DNA of 64,000 bases from Micrococcales bacterium (GTDB taxonomy: Bacteria > Actinomycetota > Actinomycetes > Actinomycetales > Cellulomonadaceae), in assembly GCA_009785115.1 (NCBI GenBank), contig WQWY01000013.1, forward strand, positions 1 through 64,000. Direction: 5' to 3'. Made by a program: the position numbers and the translations under genes. Within the stretch, counting starts at the first letter, position 1. Every line of letters begins with the position of its first letter. Shown here piece by piece: positions 26,241-34,936 of the stretch. The notes under the pieces are model-generated. The model made no database searches and was not told the origin of the DNA. It was given only the letters and a program-made list of their open reading frames with translations.

Positions 26241-27244
26241 AGCGGGTGGGCGGGCTGGCTGTGCGAGTGGTGCCAGGTCTGATCGGGCTGGGGTTGGGTC
26301 TGGCGCTGCTGCTGCGCGGTGACGACCGGACTTTCCATCTGCGCGGCCCGCTGTGGGTGTGGGTGGCGAACGCGGGCCTGCTCGTCTCGTTGGTGCTCGT
26401 CGCGGTGCTGCGCGAACGCAGGGTCCGCATCGAGCACGCCGCGATCACCGCCGAGGCCGTCCGTGCGACGCGCGAGGAGGCTGACGCCCGAGCCCGGGCG
26501 GAGCACCGCACGTTCGTGTCCCGGCTGGACCACGAGCTGAAGAACCCGGTGATGGCGATCCGCACGGCGGCCGGGGTGATGCGCACCGGCGAGGTCGACG
26601 CCCAGCTGGTCGGCGTGGTGGACAGCCAGTCGGCCAGGATCGCCATGCTGGTGGCGGACCTGCGCAAGCTGGCCGACCTGGAGACGGTGACGATCGCCAC
26701 GGCACCGGTGGCGCTGGAACCTCTCATCGACGACGTGGTCGCCGTGATGCGCGACGAGATCAGGACCCGGGGCCTGCCGCCGTGCACCATCGAGGTCCAG
26801 CTGCCGCACATCCCCTGGTCGGTGCCAGACGTGGCCGGTGACGCCGACCTGCTGTTCCTCGCCGTGCACAACCTGCTCTCCAACGCGGTGAAGTATTCCG
26901 GACCGGGAGGGTCGATCATCGTGCGTGCCATGGAGGGTTCCGGCGGGGTGACCCTGGAGATCGCGGACACCGGGCAGGGCATCCCGGCCGACGAGGCCGA
27001 GTCGGTGTGGGCCGAGCTTCAGCGCGGGTCGAACGCCCGGGGGCTGCCCGGCTCGGGCCTGGGCCTGCCGTTGGTGCGCACCATCGTCGAACGCCACGGC
27101 GGGCGGGTCCAGCTGCTGTCTCGCGAGGGCCGAGGCACGTCGGTGCGGATGTGGCTGCCGTTCGGCTCGTCGTCGTCCGCACAGCCCCCCGTGTCGACCA
27201 TGGAGCTGCAGATCGTGGCCCCGGCGAGCACGCCGACGTCGTAG
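26237..27244 (+). CDS. Membrane sensor histidine kinase with minimal sensor region
   Basis: 335 residues from GTG overlapping the regulator. Two membrane segments (VVPGLIGLGLGLALLLR and VWVANAGLLVSLVLVAVL) are separated by only about 15 residues, so there is almost no extracytoplasmic domain. A short helix leads to the H-box RLDHELKNPVMAIRTAAG (His near 98), then N-box NLLSNAVKYS, G1 DTGQGIP and G2 GLPGSGLGLPLV. It probably senses through the membrane or through a partner, for which the coupled BACON protein is the obvious candidate. The long frame from 25754 is rejected. Confidence 0.93.
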   Translation: MKRVGGLAVRVVPGLIGLGLGLALLLRGDDRTFHLRGPLWVWVANAGLLVSLVLVAVLRERRVRIEHAAITAEAVRATREEADARARAEHRTFVSRLDHELKNPVMAIRTAAGVMRTGEVDAQLVGVVDSQSARIAMLVADLRKLADLETVTIATAPVALEPLIDDVVAVMRDEIRTRGLPPCTIEVQLPHIPWSVPDVAGDADLLFLAVHNLLSNAVKYSGPGGSIIVRAMEGSGGVTLEIADTGQGIPADEAESVWAELQRGSNARGLPGSGLGLPLVRTIVERHGGRVQLLSREGRGTSVRMWLPFGSSSSAQPPVSTMELQIVAPASTPTS

Positions 27245-27271
27245 CCTCACCAGCCTCGTCGACCCGGGCGC

Positions 27272-27296
27272 CGGGCAGGACGAGAGAGGCTGCCCG
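27272..27296 (+). terminator. Hairpin after the histidine kinase gene
   Basis: cgggcag (27272-27278) pairs with ctgcccg (27290-27296) across an 11-base loop, 28 bases after the kinase stop. No T run. Probably ends the BACON-regulator-kinase transcript. Confidence 0.45.
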
Positions 27297-27323
27297 CGTC
27301 TGAGACCGGCGGACGTGCAGGAT

Positions 27324-27380
27324 GTACGGATCTTGTTACCGATGTTCGGGTATCCGTACCTCAGATCGCTTTCCCTGAGG
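27324..27380 (+). promoter_or_regulatory. Two nested inverted repeats upstream of the repeat-protein gene
   Basis: gtacggat (27324-27331) and atccgtac (27352-27359) form a perfect 8-bp inverted repeat with a 20-base spacer containing TTGTTA. Directly abutting it, cctcag (27359-27364) and ctgagg (27375-27380) form another. They lie 64-120 bases before the ATG at 27444. The arrangement fits an operator, possibly for the neighbouring OmpR-type regulator; that link is inference. Confidence 0.4.
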
Positions 27381-27443
27381 TTGTCGGCGCTCCTAGCGTG
27401 GCAGGCGGTTCGACATGCCGCCGCTGACGAGGGGAAGCGACTG

Positions 27444-29513
27444 ATGAGCGGGAAGAAGAAGGGCATCTCCAAGGGCACCGCCGCGGTCGCGGGCGCCCTG
27501 GTGGTGACGGCCGGTGTGGGTGTGCCGTGGCTCGCGCAGGCGACCGGCGACCGCTCCGCACCTGACAGCACCGCCCAGGACGGCGCGGGCCTGGCGGCCG
27601 GCGCGGCCCAGGCGCAGGCCGTGCCGCCCACGACACCCCCGATGCCGACGGCGGACGTCCAGCCGCTCGTCGTCGTGGTGCCGCCGAGCGCGGAGGTGTG
27701 CGCGCTCGCCGCCGCGCACCCCGACCAGGTGCACGTGCCTGACAACATCTGCGACTGGTGGAACCAGAGCGTCTCGACGCCGCAGCCCGCGCAGGAGCGG
27801 GCGACGACCGGGCCTTCGGCCCGTCAGGCCACGCCTGCCGCTCAGCGGGCTCCCGCGACCAGCACGGGCACCTCAGCCACCACGAGCACCTCGGCTGCCT
27901 CGTCCACCGCCGCGGCCGCGCAGCCGGGGGCGGCAGGCGCGAGCGTCGACAGCGGCAGCTGGTCGGGCGGCTACCTCGCGGGCAAGGTCGACGGCTACGA
28001 CCGGGGCGTGTACGACGGCTACGTCGTGGGCAGCACAGACGGATATGTCCAGGGCGCGTACGACGGCTACTACCTCGGCACGCTCGACGCTCACCTGAGC
28101 GCGGCGGGCAACGACGTGCGTTCCACCCTGACGATCAACGGTCAGCAGCTGAACCTTGTCGGCGCGGACCCCGCCAACCTCCCGAACCTGTCGTCGTCGA
28201 CCCTCGCGGGTGTCCCGTCGCAACCGGGCGCGGCTCAGGCATCGACGGCTGTCGTGGTCGACCCGCAGGTGGTTCTCGCGGAGTGGTTGGACAGCAAGGG
28301 GCTGGACTCGCGGTCGGTGGTCGACGCCTGGCTGGCCGACCAGGGGTCGGGCTCGGCCGTGGACGCCTGGCTGGCTGCTCAGGGGTCCTCGTCGGTCTCG
28401 GACGCGTGGCTTGCTGCTCAGGGGCTGGGCTCGGCCCTGGACGCATGGATGGCTGACCGAGGGCTGACCTCCTCCTCGGTCGTCGAGGCCTGGTCGGCTG
28501 CCCCAGGCTCCGACTCCCAGGTGACAGCGGCTGGTGTCGCTGTCGAGCGGCACGGGCAGACGGTGGATGCCCGAGCGATGTTCTGGGCAGAGGCACAGGC
28601 CGCGGAGTGGGCGGAGGCACAGGCCGCGAGCTGGGTGTCGAGCCAGGCGACGGGTTGGGCGCAGGCTCAGGCCGCGGAGTGGGCGACCACCCAGGCGACC
28701 GCCTGGGCGCAGGCTCAGGCGACGAGCGGGGCGCAAGCCCAGGCCGGGGCCCCGGCGTCGGCCCAGGCGGTGAAGCCCGAAGGAGGGCACGACCCGCTGC
28801 ACAGCGCGCCGTCGTCGTTCGACGGGACCTGGGAGACGTCGTTCCAGTGGTCGGCCGACGCGGTCGACCACTCTCGGGCACAGATGAGCCTGGGGGCCGA
28901 CGGGACGTTCTACGCCGACTTCGGCAAGGCTCCCGAGGGCAACGCCGTGGTGTGGACGGGCACGTGGACGCAGGACGGTGACGTCGCGGCGCTCGGCTAC
29001 ACCATGTGGAACGTCGTCGACGCCCCGGACTGCACGAGCTGTTGGCGCGTCAAGGGCGACCAGGGCCAGGCATCGTTGACGCTGGCCGAGCCAGGCGTCA
29101 TGGTGCTCGACTCCGACAGGGGCCGGATGGTGCTGCTCGCCGTCTCCGGGACGCTCGCGGACGGCGAGACCGTGCTCGCGACGGCCGTGGTGCCCGCGGT
29201 GTGGGCGGGCTCGAAGGAGTGGACGCCCGAGCCGGGGGAAGACCTTCCCGGTGTGAGGTCAGGCCCGTTCCGGAGCGGGTGGGACGGGCACCTCCGCGAC
29301 CTCAGCGAAGACATGCTCGGATACGACCTGGGCGACCCGGTGGAGAACATCCTGTTCGGGCTCGACCCGTTCGGGCTGGTCACGGGCAAGGGCCTGCCGA
29401 GCAGCCTCGTCGCTGAGGTGTTCACCGACATGAAGAACCCGTCGGTGACGGACGTCGTCAAGAAGGCTGTCGACCCGCTCGGCGTGGCCAAGAAGCTCAA
29501 GAAGCTCTTCTAG
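27444..29513 (+). CDS. Large secreted repeat protein (GY-, DAW- and AQA-type repeats)
   Basis: 689 residues from ATG 27444 after GAGGGGAAG; an in-frame upstream start at 27315 would precede the signal peptide. The signal peptide is MSGKKKGISKGTAAVAGALV... to ~35. A Thr/Ala/Ser-rich linker is followed by 8-residue DGYxxGxY repeats (nt 27964-28095), ~15-residue repeats with DAWLAAQG cores (28260-28510), and an A-Q-A-x-x-W-A segment (28588-28770). The C-terminal ~230 residues are a globular region (FDGTWETSFQWSADAV; two Cys in DCTSCWR) ending in a Lys-rich tail (VAKKLKKLF). No enzymatic motif. Likely an exported surface or structural protein; expression may be linked to the adjacent two-component system. 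Confidence 0.75.
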   Translation: MSGKKKGISKGTAAVAGALVVTAGVGVPWLAQATGDRSAPDSTAQDGAGLAAGAAQAQAVPPTTPPMPTADVQPLVVVVPPSAEVCALAAAHPDQVHVPDNICDWWNQSVSTPQPAQERATTGPSARQATPAAQRAPATSTGTSATTSTSAASSTAAAAQPGAAGASVDSGSWSGGYLAGKVDGYDRGVYDGYVVGSTDGYVQGAYDGYYLGTLDAHLSAAGNDVRSTLTINGQQLNLVGADPANLPNLSSSTLAGVPSQPGAAQASTAVVVDPQVVLAEWLDSKGLDSRSVVDAWLADQGSGSAVDAWLAAQGSSSVSDAWLAAQGLGSALDAWMADRGLTSSSVVEAWSAAPGSDSQVTAAGVAVERHGQTVDARAMFWAEAQAAEWAEAQAASWVSSQATGWAQAQAAEWATTQATAWAQAQATSGAQAQAGAPASAQAVKPEGGHDPLHSAPSSFDGTWETSFQWSADAVDHSRAQMSLGADGTFYADFGKAPEGNAVVWTGTWTQDGDVAALGYTMWNVVDAPDCTSCWRVKGDQGQASLTLAEPGVMVLDSDRGRMVLLAVSGTLADGETVLATAVVPAVWAGSKEWTPEPGEDLPGVRSGPFRSGWDGHLRDLSEDMLGYDLGDPVENILFGLDPFGLVTGKGLPSSLVAEVFTDMKNPSVTDVVKKAVDPLGVAKKLKKLF
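27964..28770 (+). repeat. Three successive protein-coding repeat arrays
   Basis: Four to five DGY-type 8-residue units (DGYDRGVY, DGYVVGST, DGYVQGAY, DGYYLGTL) at 27964-28095; five DAWL-type units (VVDAWLADQG, AVDAWLAAQG, VSDAWLAAQG, ALDAWMADRG, VVEAWSAAPG) at 28260-28510; and AEWAEAQA-like units at 28588-28770. All are in frame inside one gene and differ in unit length. Confidence 0.8.
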
Positions 29514-29598
29514 CCATGGCTGGTCGCGGTGTGCGGAACCACGAGCTGATGACCTGTGCTGATGATCCTGTGCTGGTGTGTGTGAGGAAGGACGAAAG

Positions 29599-32124
29599 AT
29601 GAGCGAGAAGAAGACGACCAAGAAAGACGCTGCTCTGGCCTCGACCGGTGGGGCGGCCTTGGCGGGTGCGCTGATCGCGCTCGTCGGGATGGGCGCGCCC
29701 ATGGCGACGGCGCGGGCGATGGAGAGCGACGCTCCGGAGCCCCGTACGGGTGCGTTCGACGCGGACGAGCCCCTCCAGATCCTGATCACCGGCCACGCGG
29801 ACTCTCCTGAGAGGGAAGGCCCGACCTTCATCCCGCTCGTCGCCACCGACGCCGCGATCGTCGATGCGCTGCAGGCTGTGACGGACGTGGTCGCGCACCA
29901 GAGCCCGACCACCGCCGAGGCCAGCGGTGACCAGGGTGGCCTGCTGGGGTCGTTGCAGCAGTGGTTCACCGACCAGCTCGGCGGTGCCCTCTACGGCCCC
30001 AGCAGCTCTGACTCCGAGTCTGTCGGTGTCACCTGGGTGCTGGACGGGAACATGCCCGGCACGGGTGAGGAGGTGCAGATCGGACGGTTGACGTACGACA
30101 GCGACGGGGCGATCGACCGTCTCGACCTGATCCGGTATGTCGACCCACGCCAGGACAACGGTCTGCCGTGGTACTGGGGGCCGTCGACCACGGAGGCGTC
30201 GGTCGGCGCGCACGGGACGTTCGGCGTGGACGACTCGAGCGCCGGGCTCGACCTGTTCGCCGGTGCTCGAGCCGAGCTCGGCTGGGAGCTGTCGGTCGGT
30301 GGGGTCGGCCTGCGTATCCCGGTGACCCTCCAGTACGGTATCGGGGCCACCGCCAAGGTGGACTATCTGAGCCTCGACCCGCAGACCGGTCAGTTCGTCG
30401 TGCTCCAGCCGCAGCTGGGCGCCGCTGCCGGGCCCGGTGCTGGGCTCGGTCTCGGGTTGTTCTTCGACGGCAAGCAGGCCGAGCGCGCCTGGATGCAGAA
30501 CGAGGTGAGGCTGCGCTACGAGGGCGACCTGCTGCCGTCGGTGCTGCAGAACAACGACGTCGGCGGCCAGTACTGGATCGACAAGAACAGCTGGGTGACG
30601 CACTTCGGCGAGCTGCGCCCCGACGGGTACTACGTGGACGGCGTCAAGACGGAGCACCTGGGGAACGGCGTCTATCGCTGGAACGACGACGCCGGCCAGC
30701 CGGTCTACCTGAGCGTGGCCACGCCGCTCGTCGGGCCGGCGATCGTCAACGGCCTGTTCCGCGACACCTTGGACTTCGCCGACGGCCGCAAGGTGACGAC
30801 GCTGGGTTCGGACCTGTGGACCGACGGCAGCGTCAACATCGTCCGGGACCCCGACGGCTCGTTCACCGCACAGCTGGCAGACGGAACCAGGGTCCCGGTC
30901 GTGATGGCTGCCGACGGGACGATGAGCTATGTCGACGGGACCGCGACGGTCTCGTTCACCGTGGACCGTGGCGCGATCCCGGCGGCGTGGAGCTGGCTGT
31001 TCGGGGACAAGGGGCCGCAAGGCCCCGAGGTCAGCGCGTCGCTGACGCTCGACGGGACGACGCTCGACCTGTCCAGGTCGTTCGTCGACGCGCTGCTCGG
31101 GGACCAGCCAGGGGTGCCAGACACGGGGTGGCACCCCTGGCTGGGGACGACCCCCGCATGGGGCGGTGCGGTGTCGCAAGGGTCGCTGCTCGACGGCACG
31201 CTCGACCTGTCGAGCGTCGACTGGTCCGGCTTCCAGGTCGTCGACCTCTCCGGCACGCAGCACTGGAACCTGCTGCCGGACAGCACGTATCCGATCATCG
31301 ACCTGTCCGGCAGCGGGCAGCTCTCAGGGTCGCTGCTGGACGGCACCGCCAGCTGGACCGGCAGCGGGGTAGACCTGGGCGGTCTGAACGGCTTCGGCCT
31401 CGGTGACCACGGGCTGGGCGGAAGCACTCTCAACCTGGGTGACTACGGCTTGGGCAGCAACAGCTGGTGGAACCTGAACGACGTCGGCTACACCGGGTGG
31501 GGCGGCTCTGGCTCGCTCTCCGACGGTCTGGGCGGTCTCAGCGGCAGCAGCCTCTACGGTGACGGCTACTCAGGCAGCGGCCTCGGCTCGAGCGTCTTCG
31601 ACTGGGGCTCGTCAGGGCTGGGGAGCAGCTACTCCGACCTGGGTTCCTTCGGGTCGTACGACTCGGTCTACAGCTACCTGTCCGACTACGCCGCCTCGAC
31701 CAGCTGGTTCGACTACGGCAGCCTGCCCGACTACGGCAGCACCAGCGGGTTCGGCAGCTCGTACGACTTCGGGAACCTGTACACCTACGACTTCGGCTCT
31801 CCCTACGACTTCGGCAGCTCGTACACCTACGACTTCGGTTCCTCGTACGATCTCGGGAGCTCGTACACCTACGACTTCGGTTCCTCGTACGATCTCGGGA
31901 GCTCGTACACCTACGACTTCGGCACCTCTTACGACTTCGGTTCTTCCTACGACTTCGGTTCTTCGTATGACTTTGGCTCCTCCTTCGACTTCGGGAGCTC
32001 GAACACCTACGACTTCGGTAGCTCGTTCGACTTCGGTGGCTCGTCCGGGTTCGGCTCTTCCTACGACTTCGGCTCTTCCTACGACTTCGGTTCCTCCTAC
32101 GGCTTCGGCGGAGGATGGTGGTAG
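29599..32124 (+). CDS. Large secreted protein with Tyr-Asp-Phe-Gly-Ser-Ser repeat tail
   Basis: 841 residues from ATG 29599 with GGAAGGA upstream. The signal sequence ends near residue 37 (STGGAALAGALIALVGMGAP). Residues ~50-590 are a large beta-rich region with motifs such as GLPWYWGPST, VRLRYEGDLLPSV, LDGTTLDLSRSF and GTLDLSSVDWSG; I do not recognise the fold. From ~590 to the end the sequence becomes Gly/Ser/Tyr/Asp-rich, and residues ~720-841 are near-perfect YDFGSS units with YTYDFG variants. No Cys-rich, LPXTG or catalytic motif. Suggests an extracellular assembly- or adhesion-forming tail. It is followed closely by the FHA gene. Confidence 0.75.
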   Translation: MSEKKTTKKDAALASTGGAALAGALIALVGMGAPMATARAMESDAPEPRTGAFDADEPLQILITGHADSPEREGPTFIPLVATDAAIVDALQAVTDVVAHQSPTTAEASGDQGGLLGSLQQWFTDQLGGALYGPSSSDSESVGVTWVLDGNMPGTGEEVQIGRLTYDSDGAIDRLDLIRYVDPRQDNGLPWYWGPSTTEASVGAHGTFGVDDSSAGLDLFAGARAELGWELSVGGVGLRIPVTLQYGIGATAKVDYLSLDPQTGQFVVLQPQLGAAAGPGAGLGLGLFFDGKQAERAWMQNEVRLRYEGDLLPSVLQNNDVGGQYWIDKNSWVTHFGELRPDGYYVDGVKTEHLGNGVYRWNDDAGQPVYLSVATPLVGPAIVNGLFRDTLDFADGRKVTTLGSDLWTDGSVNIVRDPDGSFTAQLADGTRVPVVMAADGTMSYVDGTATVSFTVDRGAIPAAWSWLFGDKGPQGPEVSASLTLDGTTLDLSRSFVDALLGDQPGVPDTGWHPWLGTTPAWGGAVSQGSLLDGTLDLSSVDWSGFQVVDLSGTQHWNLLPDSTYPIIDLSGSGQLSGSLLDGTASWTGSGVDLGGLNGFGLGDHGLGGSTLNLGDYGLGSNSWWNLNDVGYTGWGGSGSLSDGLGGLSGSSLYGDGYSGSGLGSSVFDWGSSGLGSSYSDLGSFGSYDSVYSYLSDYAASTSWFDYGSLPDYGSTSGFGSSYDFGNLYTYDFGSPYDFGSSYTYDFGSSYDLGSSYTYDFGSSYDLGSSYTYDFGTSYDFGSSYDFGSSYDFGSSFDFGSSNTYDFGSSFDFGGSSGFGSSYDFGSSYDFGSSYGFGGGWW
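31759..32120 (+). repeat. YDFGSS-coding repeat array
   Basis: Short tandem units of 18 bp (tacgacttcggctcttcc and variants) repeat to the end of the gene. Two copies of a 42-bp unit at 31828-31869 and 31870-31911 are identical in sequence, showing recent duplication. Synonymous variation elsewhere shows older units have been kept for the protein sequence. Confidence 0.85.
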
Positions 32125-32161
32125 ACAGCGGGAGCGCCTGTGAGCAGGGCGTGCGTCCGGC

Positions 32162-32167
32162 TAGCAT
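32162..32167 (+). promoter_or_regulatory. -10-like hexamer before the FHA gene
   Basis: TAGCAT lies 7 bases before an in-frame GTG (32175). This favours a leaderless start there over the ATG at 32115 inside the upstream gene. Confidence 0.4.
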
Positions 32168-32174
32168 GCGTCAG

Positions 32175-34877
32175 GTGGGAGACGCGCCGGTGCAGCAGAC
32201 GACCGAGGTAGAACCGGTCGAGATCGTGACGCACTTCGTCACCGGGGCCTTGCCGTCCTACACCTTTCGGCTGCTGCTGAGCGAGCACCAGCCGCTGCAA
32301 GAGCACCTGGCGGCCGGGGACGCGCCGACGTATCCGGACGGCTCCCTGCTGGTGCACCTCATGGGCCTGGACTGGCAGTCCCCGGAGGACGTGCTCGCCG
32401 CTCAGCAGATCTTGCTCCGCCTGCTGCGCGACCAGGGGCGTGAGGTCGAGCCGACCGATCGCTACCGTCGGTGGGCCGCGCTCGTCGAGGAGCAGTTCAC
32501 GTTGCGAGCGCGGGTACAGCCGATCTGGCTGAACATGCCGGCCGCCTATTTCGCCACGTTGCTGGACGAGTTCTCAGACATCTCCGGCGCCACGCTGGAG
32601 AACGTCCTGCGCAGAGAGATACGGAGACGTTTCCGCTATCAGGAGCGACCGCCCCGGTGGCTGCACGACGAGATCTGGCCGGTCAACGCTGACGGTCCGC
32701 TGACGTTCGTCGAGCAGATCGACATGTCCTCTGGCGAGCACGAGTCGTTCGGCTACGTGTTCCGCGACGAGCCCGCCGACGACCACCTGATGCTGGTGCA
32801 GTCCACCTGGATCGCCCCCGCGCCGACGCGCAGGGAACCCGCTGGCCCGGCCGCACCGCGCGAGACGTCCGTCCCCGACCCGCGCACCTCTTCCGACGAG
32901 GTGCCGATCGACGCTCCTGTGCCGCAGGAGCCGGACCAGGCCGTGCCCGCCGAGACGTCGGTGAGCAGACCGGTGGCGTGGGCCCCTGTCCCCGCGGCTC
33001 CGCCGAGCCTGCCTCCTGCCGTGAGCATCGCGGCGGAGCAGGACGACGACGTCGAGGCGACCGTCGTGGTGGACCGGTCGGTGCGCGGGCAGTGGTCGCT
33101 GGTCCTGGACGACGGGCGGACGTTCGACCTGTGGTCCACCTCCGTCGTGGTCGGTCGCCGGCCTGGTACGGGGAGCCACGGGGCGCAGACGCTGGCGATC
33201 CCTGACGAGGCGTTGACCATGTCGAAGACGCACGCCCGTCTGGACCTGGTCGACGGCACCTGGCAGATCACCGACCTGGGCTCGACCAACGGCGTCCTGG
33301 TCGCCGCCGCTGACGGGCGGGACACCGAGGTGCCCCGGGGCGGGGCGGCCCCGGTCTACGGCTACCTGGAGCTCGGTGCGGTCGGGGCACGGATCGTCCC
33401 GACCTCCCAGGTGGTCGAGATGGTGCCCTCAGCCTCCGGCGACCACGAGGGTGCCGCGGACGCTCACCCGACGACCGAGAAGCAGACCATGACAGAGGGA
33501 GCGCCCATGACGGAACGCCGCGAGATGGAGGCGGTGCGACGGTTCGTCGCAGGAGACCTCCCGCTCGGCCTGTTCATCCATCTCCTGCACCGTGACCTGC
33601 CGCTGCGCGAGCTCCTGGTGTCGGGAGGTGGCCTCGAGGCGTATGCCCAGGCAGACCTGCTGGGGCACCTGATACGAGCCAGGTGGCAGGAGCCGGCCGG
33701 TGTGCTGGAGGCGCAGCGCATCCTCGAGCGCTTCCTGCAGGCCCACGGCGTCGACGTGAACCCCACGGACATGTACGAGCGGCGGGCGAGCTTTCACGAG
33801 AACCTCCAGCCGTTGCTGTCGCAGGTCCAGCCACCCTGGCTGAAGATCCCCGCGCCCTACGTCGCCCTGCTGCTGAGAGAGTGCGGCAACCAGGCTGACG
33901 GTGACGTCGAAGACCTGATGAGACAGCAGATCACGAGCCGTTTCCGATACCTGGCACACCCGCCGCGGTGGTTGTACGAGGAGTGCTGGCCCGTCTTCCG
34001 CAACGCGCCGCTGGTGTTCGTCGAGCAGATCGACCTCTCACCAGACCGGCCAGGGACCGCGGTGAGCTACGTCTTCGTCGACCCGAGGAACGGCGCCTAC
34101 CTGGTGCTGCCGCAGACGCTGCCGGTCCCGGACGCGGCGCCCGCACCGCCCGCGCAGGCCGCCGTGCAGCACCCGCAGGGTGTGCTCACCGTGCTCGCTC
34201 GTCCCGGCGCTTTCTGGCTGACCCGCCCGACCGTGGGTCGCGGGTCCGCGATCGACGCTCAGCTCTCTGGACGCGAGGGTGACGAGCCGGGCAGCGACGG
34301 GCCGACTGTCGCAGAGCCGGACGTGCCAGCACAGGCTGCTCCTGCCCCAGCACCTGACCCCGTACCCGTACCCGTGGCTCCCGAGGGTGCCCTGTCGCCT
34401 CCTCCGGTCCAGGACGTCTGGGACGCGCTCGCACAGTCCTCACCTCCTGCGGACACCTCACCTCTTGCGGACACCTCGTCACCGGTCGCCGTGCAGCCCG
34501 AAGAAGACGACCTGGAATCGACCGTCATGCTGGACTGGTCGCCGTTCGAGCCGTGGACGCTCGTCCTGGACGACGGTCGCAGCTTCCCGGTGACCGCCCG
34601 GTCGGTCGTCGTGGGCAGGCGGCCCGAGACCGACGACCTCGGGGTGCAGGCCCTGGCCATCACCGACAAGAAGCGTTCGCTGTCGAAGACCCACGCTCGT
34701 CTGGACCTGGTCGACGGCGTCTGGCACGCGACCGACCTGGGCTCGACCAACGGTGTCGTGGTCGTCACCGTCGACGGCCAGGAGACCAAGGTCGAGCCCG
34801 GGCAGCCCACCCCGGTGCACGCTCGTGTCGAGCTCGGCTCGGTCAAGGTGCGGCTAGAGCCTGGGCGAGCCGACTGA
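32175..34877 (+). CDS. Duplicated FHA-domain protein with an uncharacterised helical module
   Basis: 900 residues if started at GTG 32175 (ATG 32166 also possible). Two halves share one layout. Each begins with a ~170-residue module (first ~13-190, second ~450-650) sharing FVxGxLP, AQxIL, PTDxY, VQPxWL, RFRY, PPRWL, WP and FVEQID; the last part recalls YwqG/immunity-type proteins. Each ends in a forkhead-associated domain (~306-409 and ~791-900) with VVVGRRP, SKTHARLDLVDG and DLGSTNGV. Pro/Ala-rich linkers join them. FHA domains bind phosphothreonine; no Ser/Thr kinase lies in this window. No membrane segment, so cytoplasmic. Likely a scaffold responding to phosphorylation; role unknown. Confidence 0.8.
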   Translation: MGDAPVQQTTEVEPVEIVTHFVTGALPSYTFRLLLSEHQPLQEHLAAGDAPTYPDGSLLVHLMGLDWQSPEDVLAAQQILLRLLRDQGREVEPTDRYRRWAALVEEQFTLRARVQPIWLNMPAAYFATLLDEFSDISGATLENVLRREIRRRFRYQERPPRWLHDEIWPVNADGPLTFVEQIDMSSGEHESFGYVFRDEPADDHLMLVQSTWIAPAPTRREPAGPAAPRETSVPDPRTSSDEVPIDAPVPQEPDQAVPAETSVSRPVAWAPVPAAPPSLPPAVSIAAEQDDDVEATVVVDRSVRGQWSLVLDDGRTFDLWSTSVVVGRRPGTGSHGAQTLAIPDEALTMSKTHARLDLVDGTWQITDLGSTNGVLVAAADGRDTEVPRGGAAPVYGYLELGAVGARIVPTSQVVEMVPSASGDHEGAADAHPTTEKQTMTEGAPMTERREMEAVRRFVAGDLPLGLFIHLLHRDLPLRELLVSGGGLEAYAQADLLGHLIRARWQEPAGVLEAQRILERFLQAHGVDVNPTDMYERRASFHENLQPLLSQVQPPWLKIPAPYVALLLRECGNQADGDVEDLMRQQITSRFRYLAHPPRWLYEECWPVFRNAPLVFVEQIDLSPDRPGTAVSYVFVDPRNGAYLVLPQTLPVPDAAPAPPAQAAVQHPQGVLTVLARPGAFWLTRPTVGRGSAIDAQLSGREGDEPGSDGPTVAEPDVPAQAAPAPAPDPVPVPVAPEGALSPPPVQDVWDALAQSSPPADTSPLADTSSPVAVQPEEDDLESTVMLDWSPFEPWTLVLDDGRSFPVTARSVVVGRRPETDDLGVQALAITDKKRSLSKTHARLDLVDGVWHATDLGSTNGVVVVTVDGQETKVEPGQPTPVHARVELGSVKVRLEPGRAD

Positions 34878-34936
34878 CGATCACCCAGACGCCTTTTCCG
34901 GGCGCACCCTCGAGGTCGCGCGGGCACACTGGGAGC

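Noticed and set aside
31759-32120. Possible CRISPR-like tandem array
   Set aside because: Units are contiguous, in frame and encode YDFGSS; there are no spacers.
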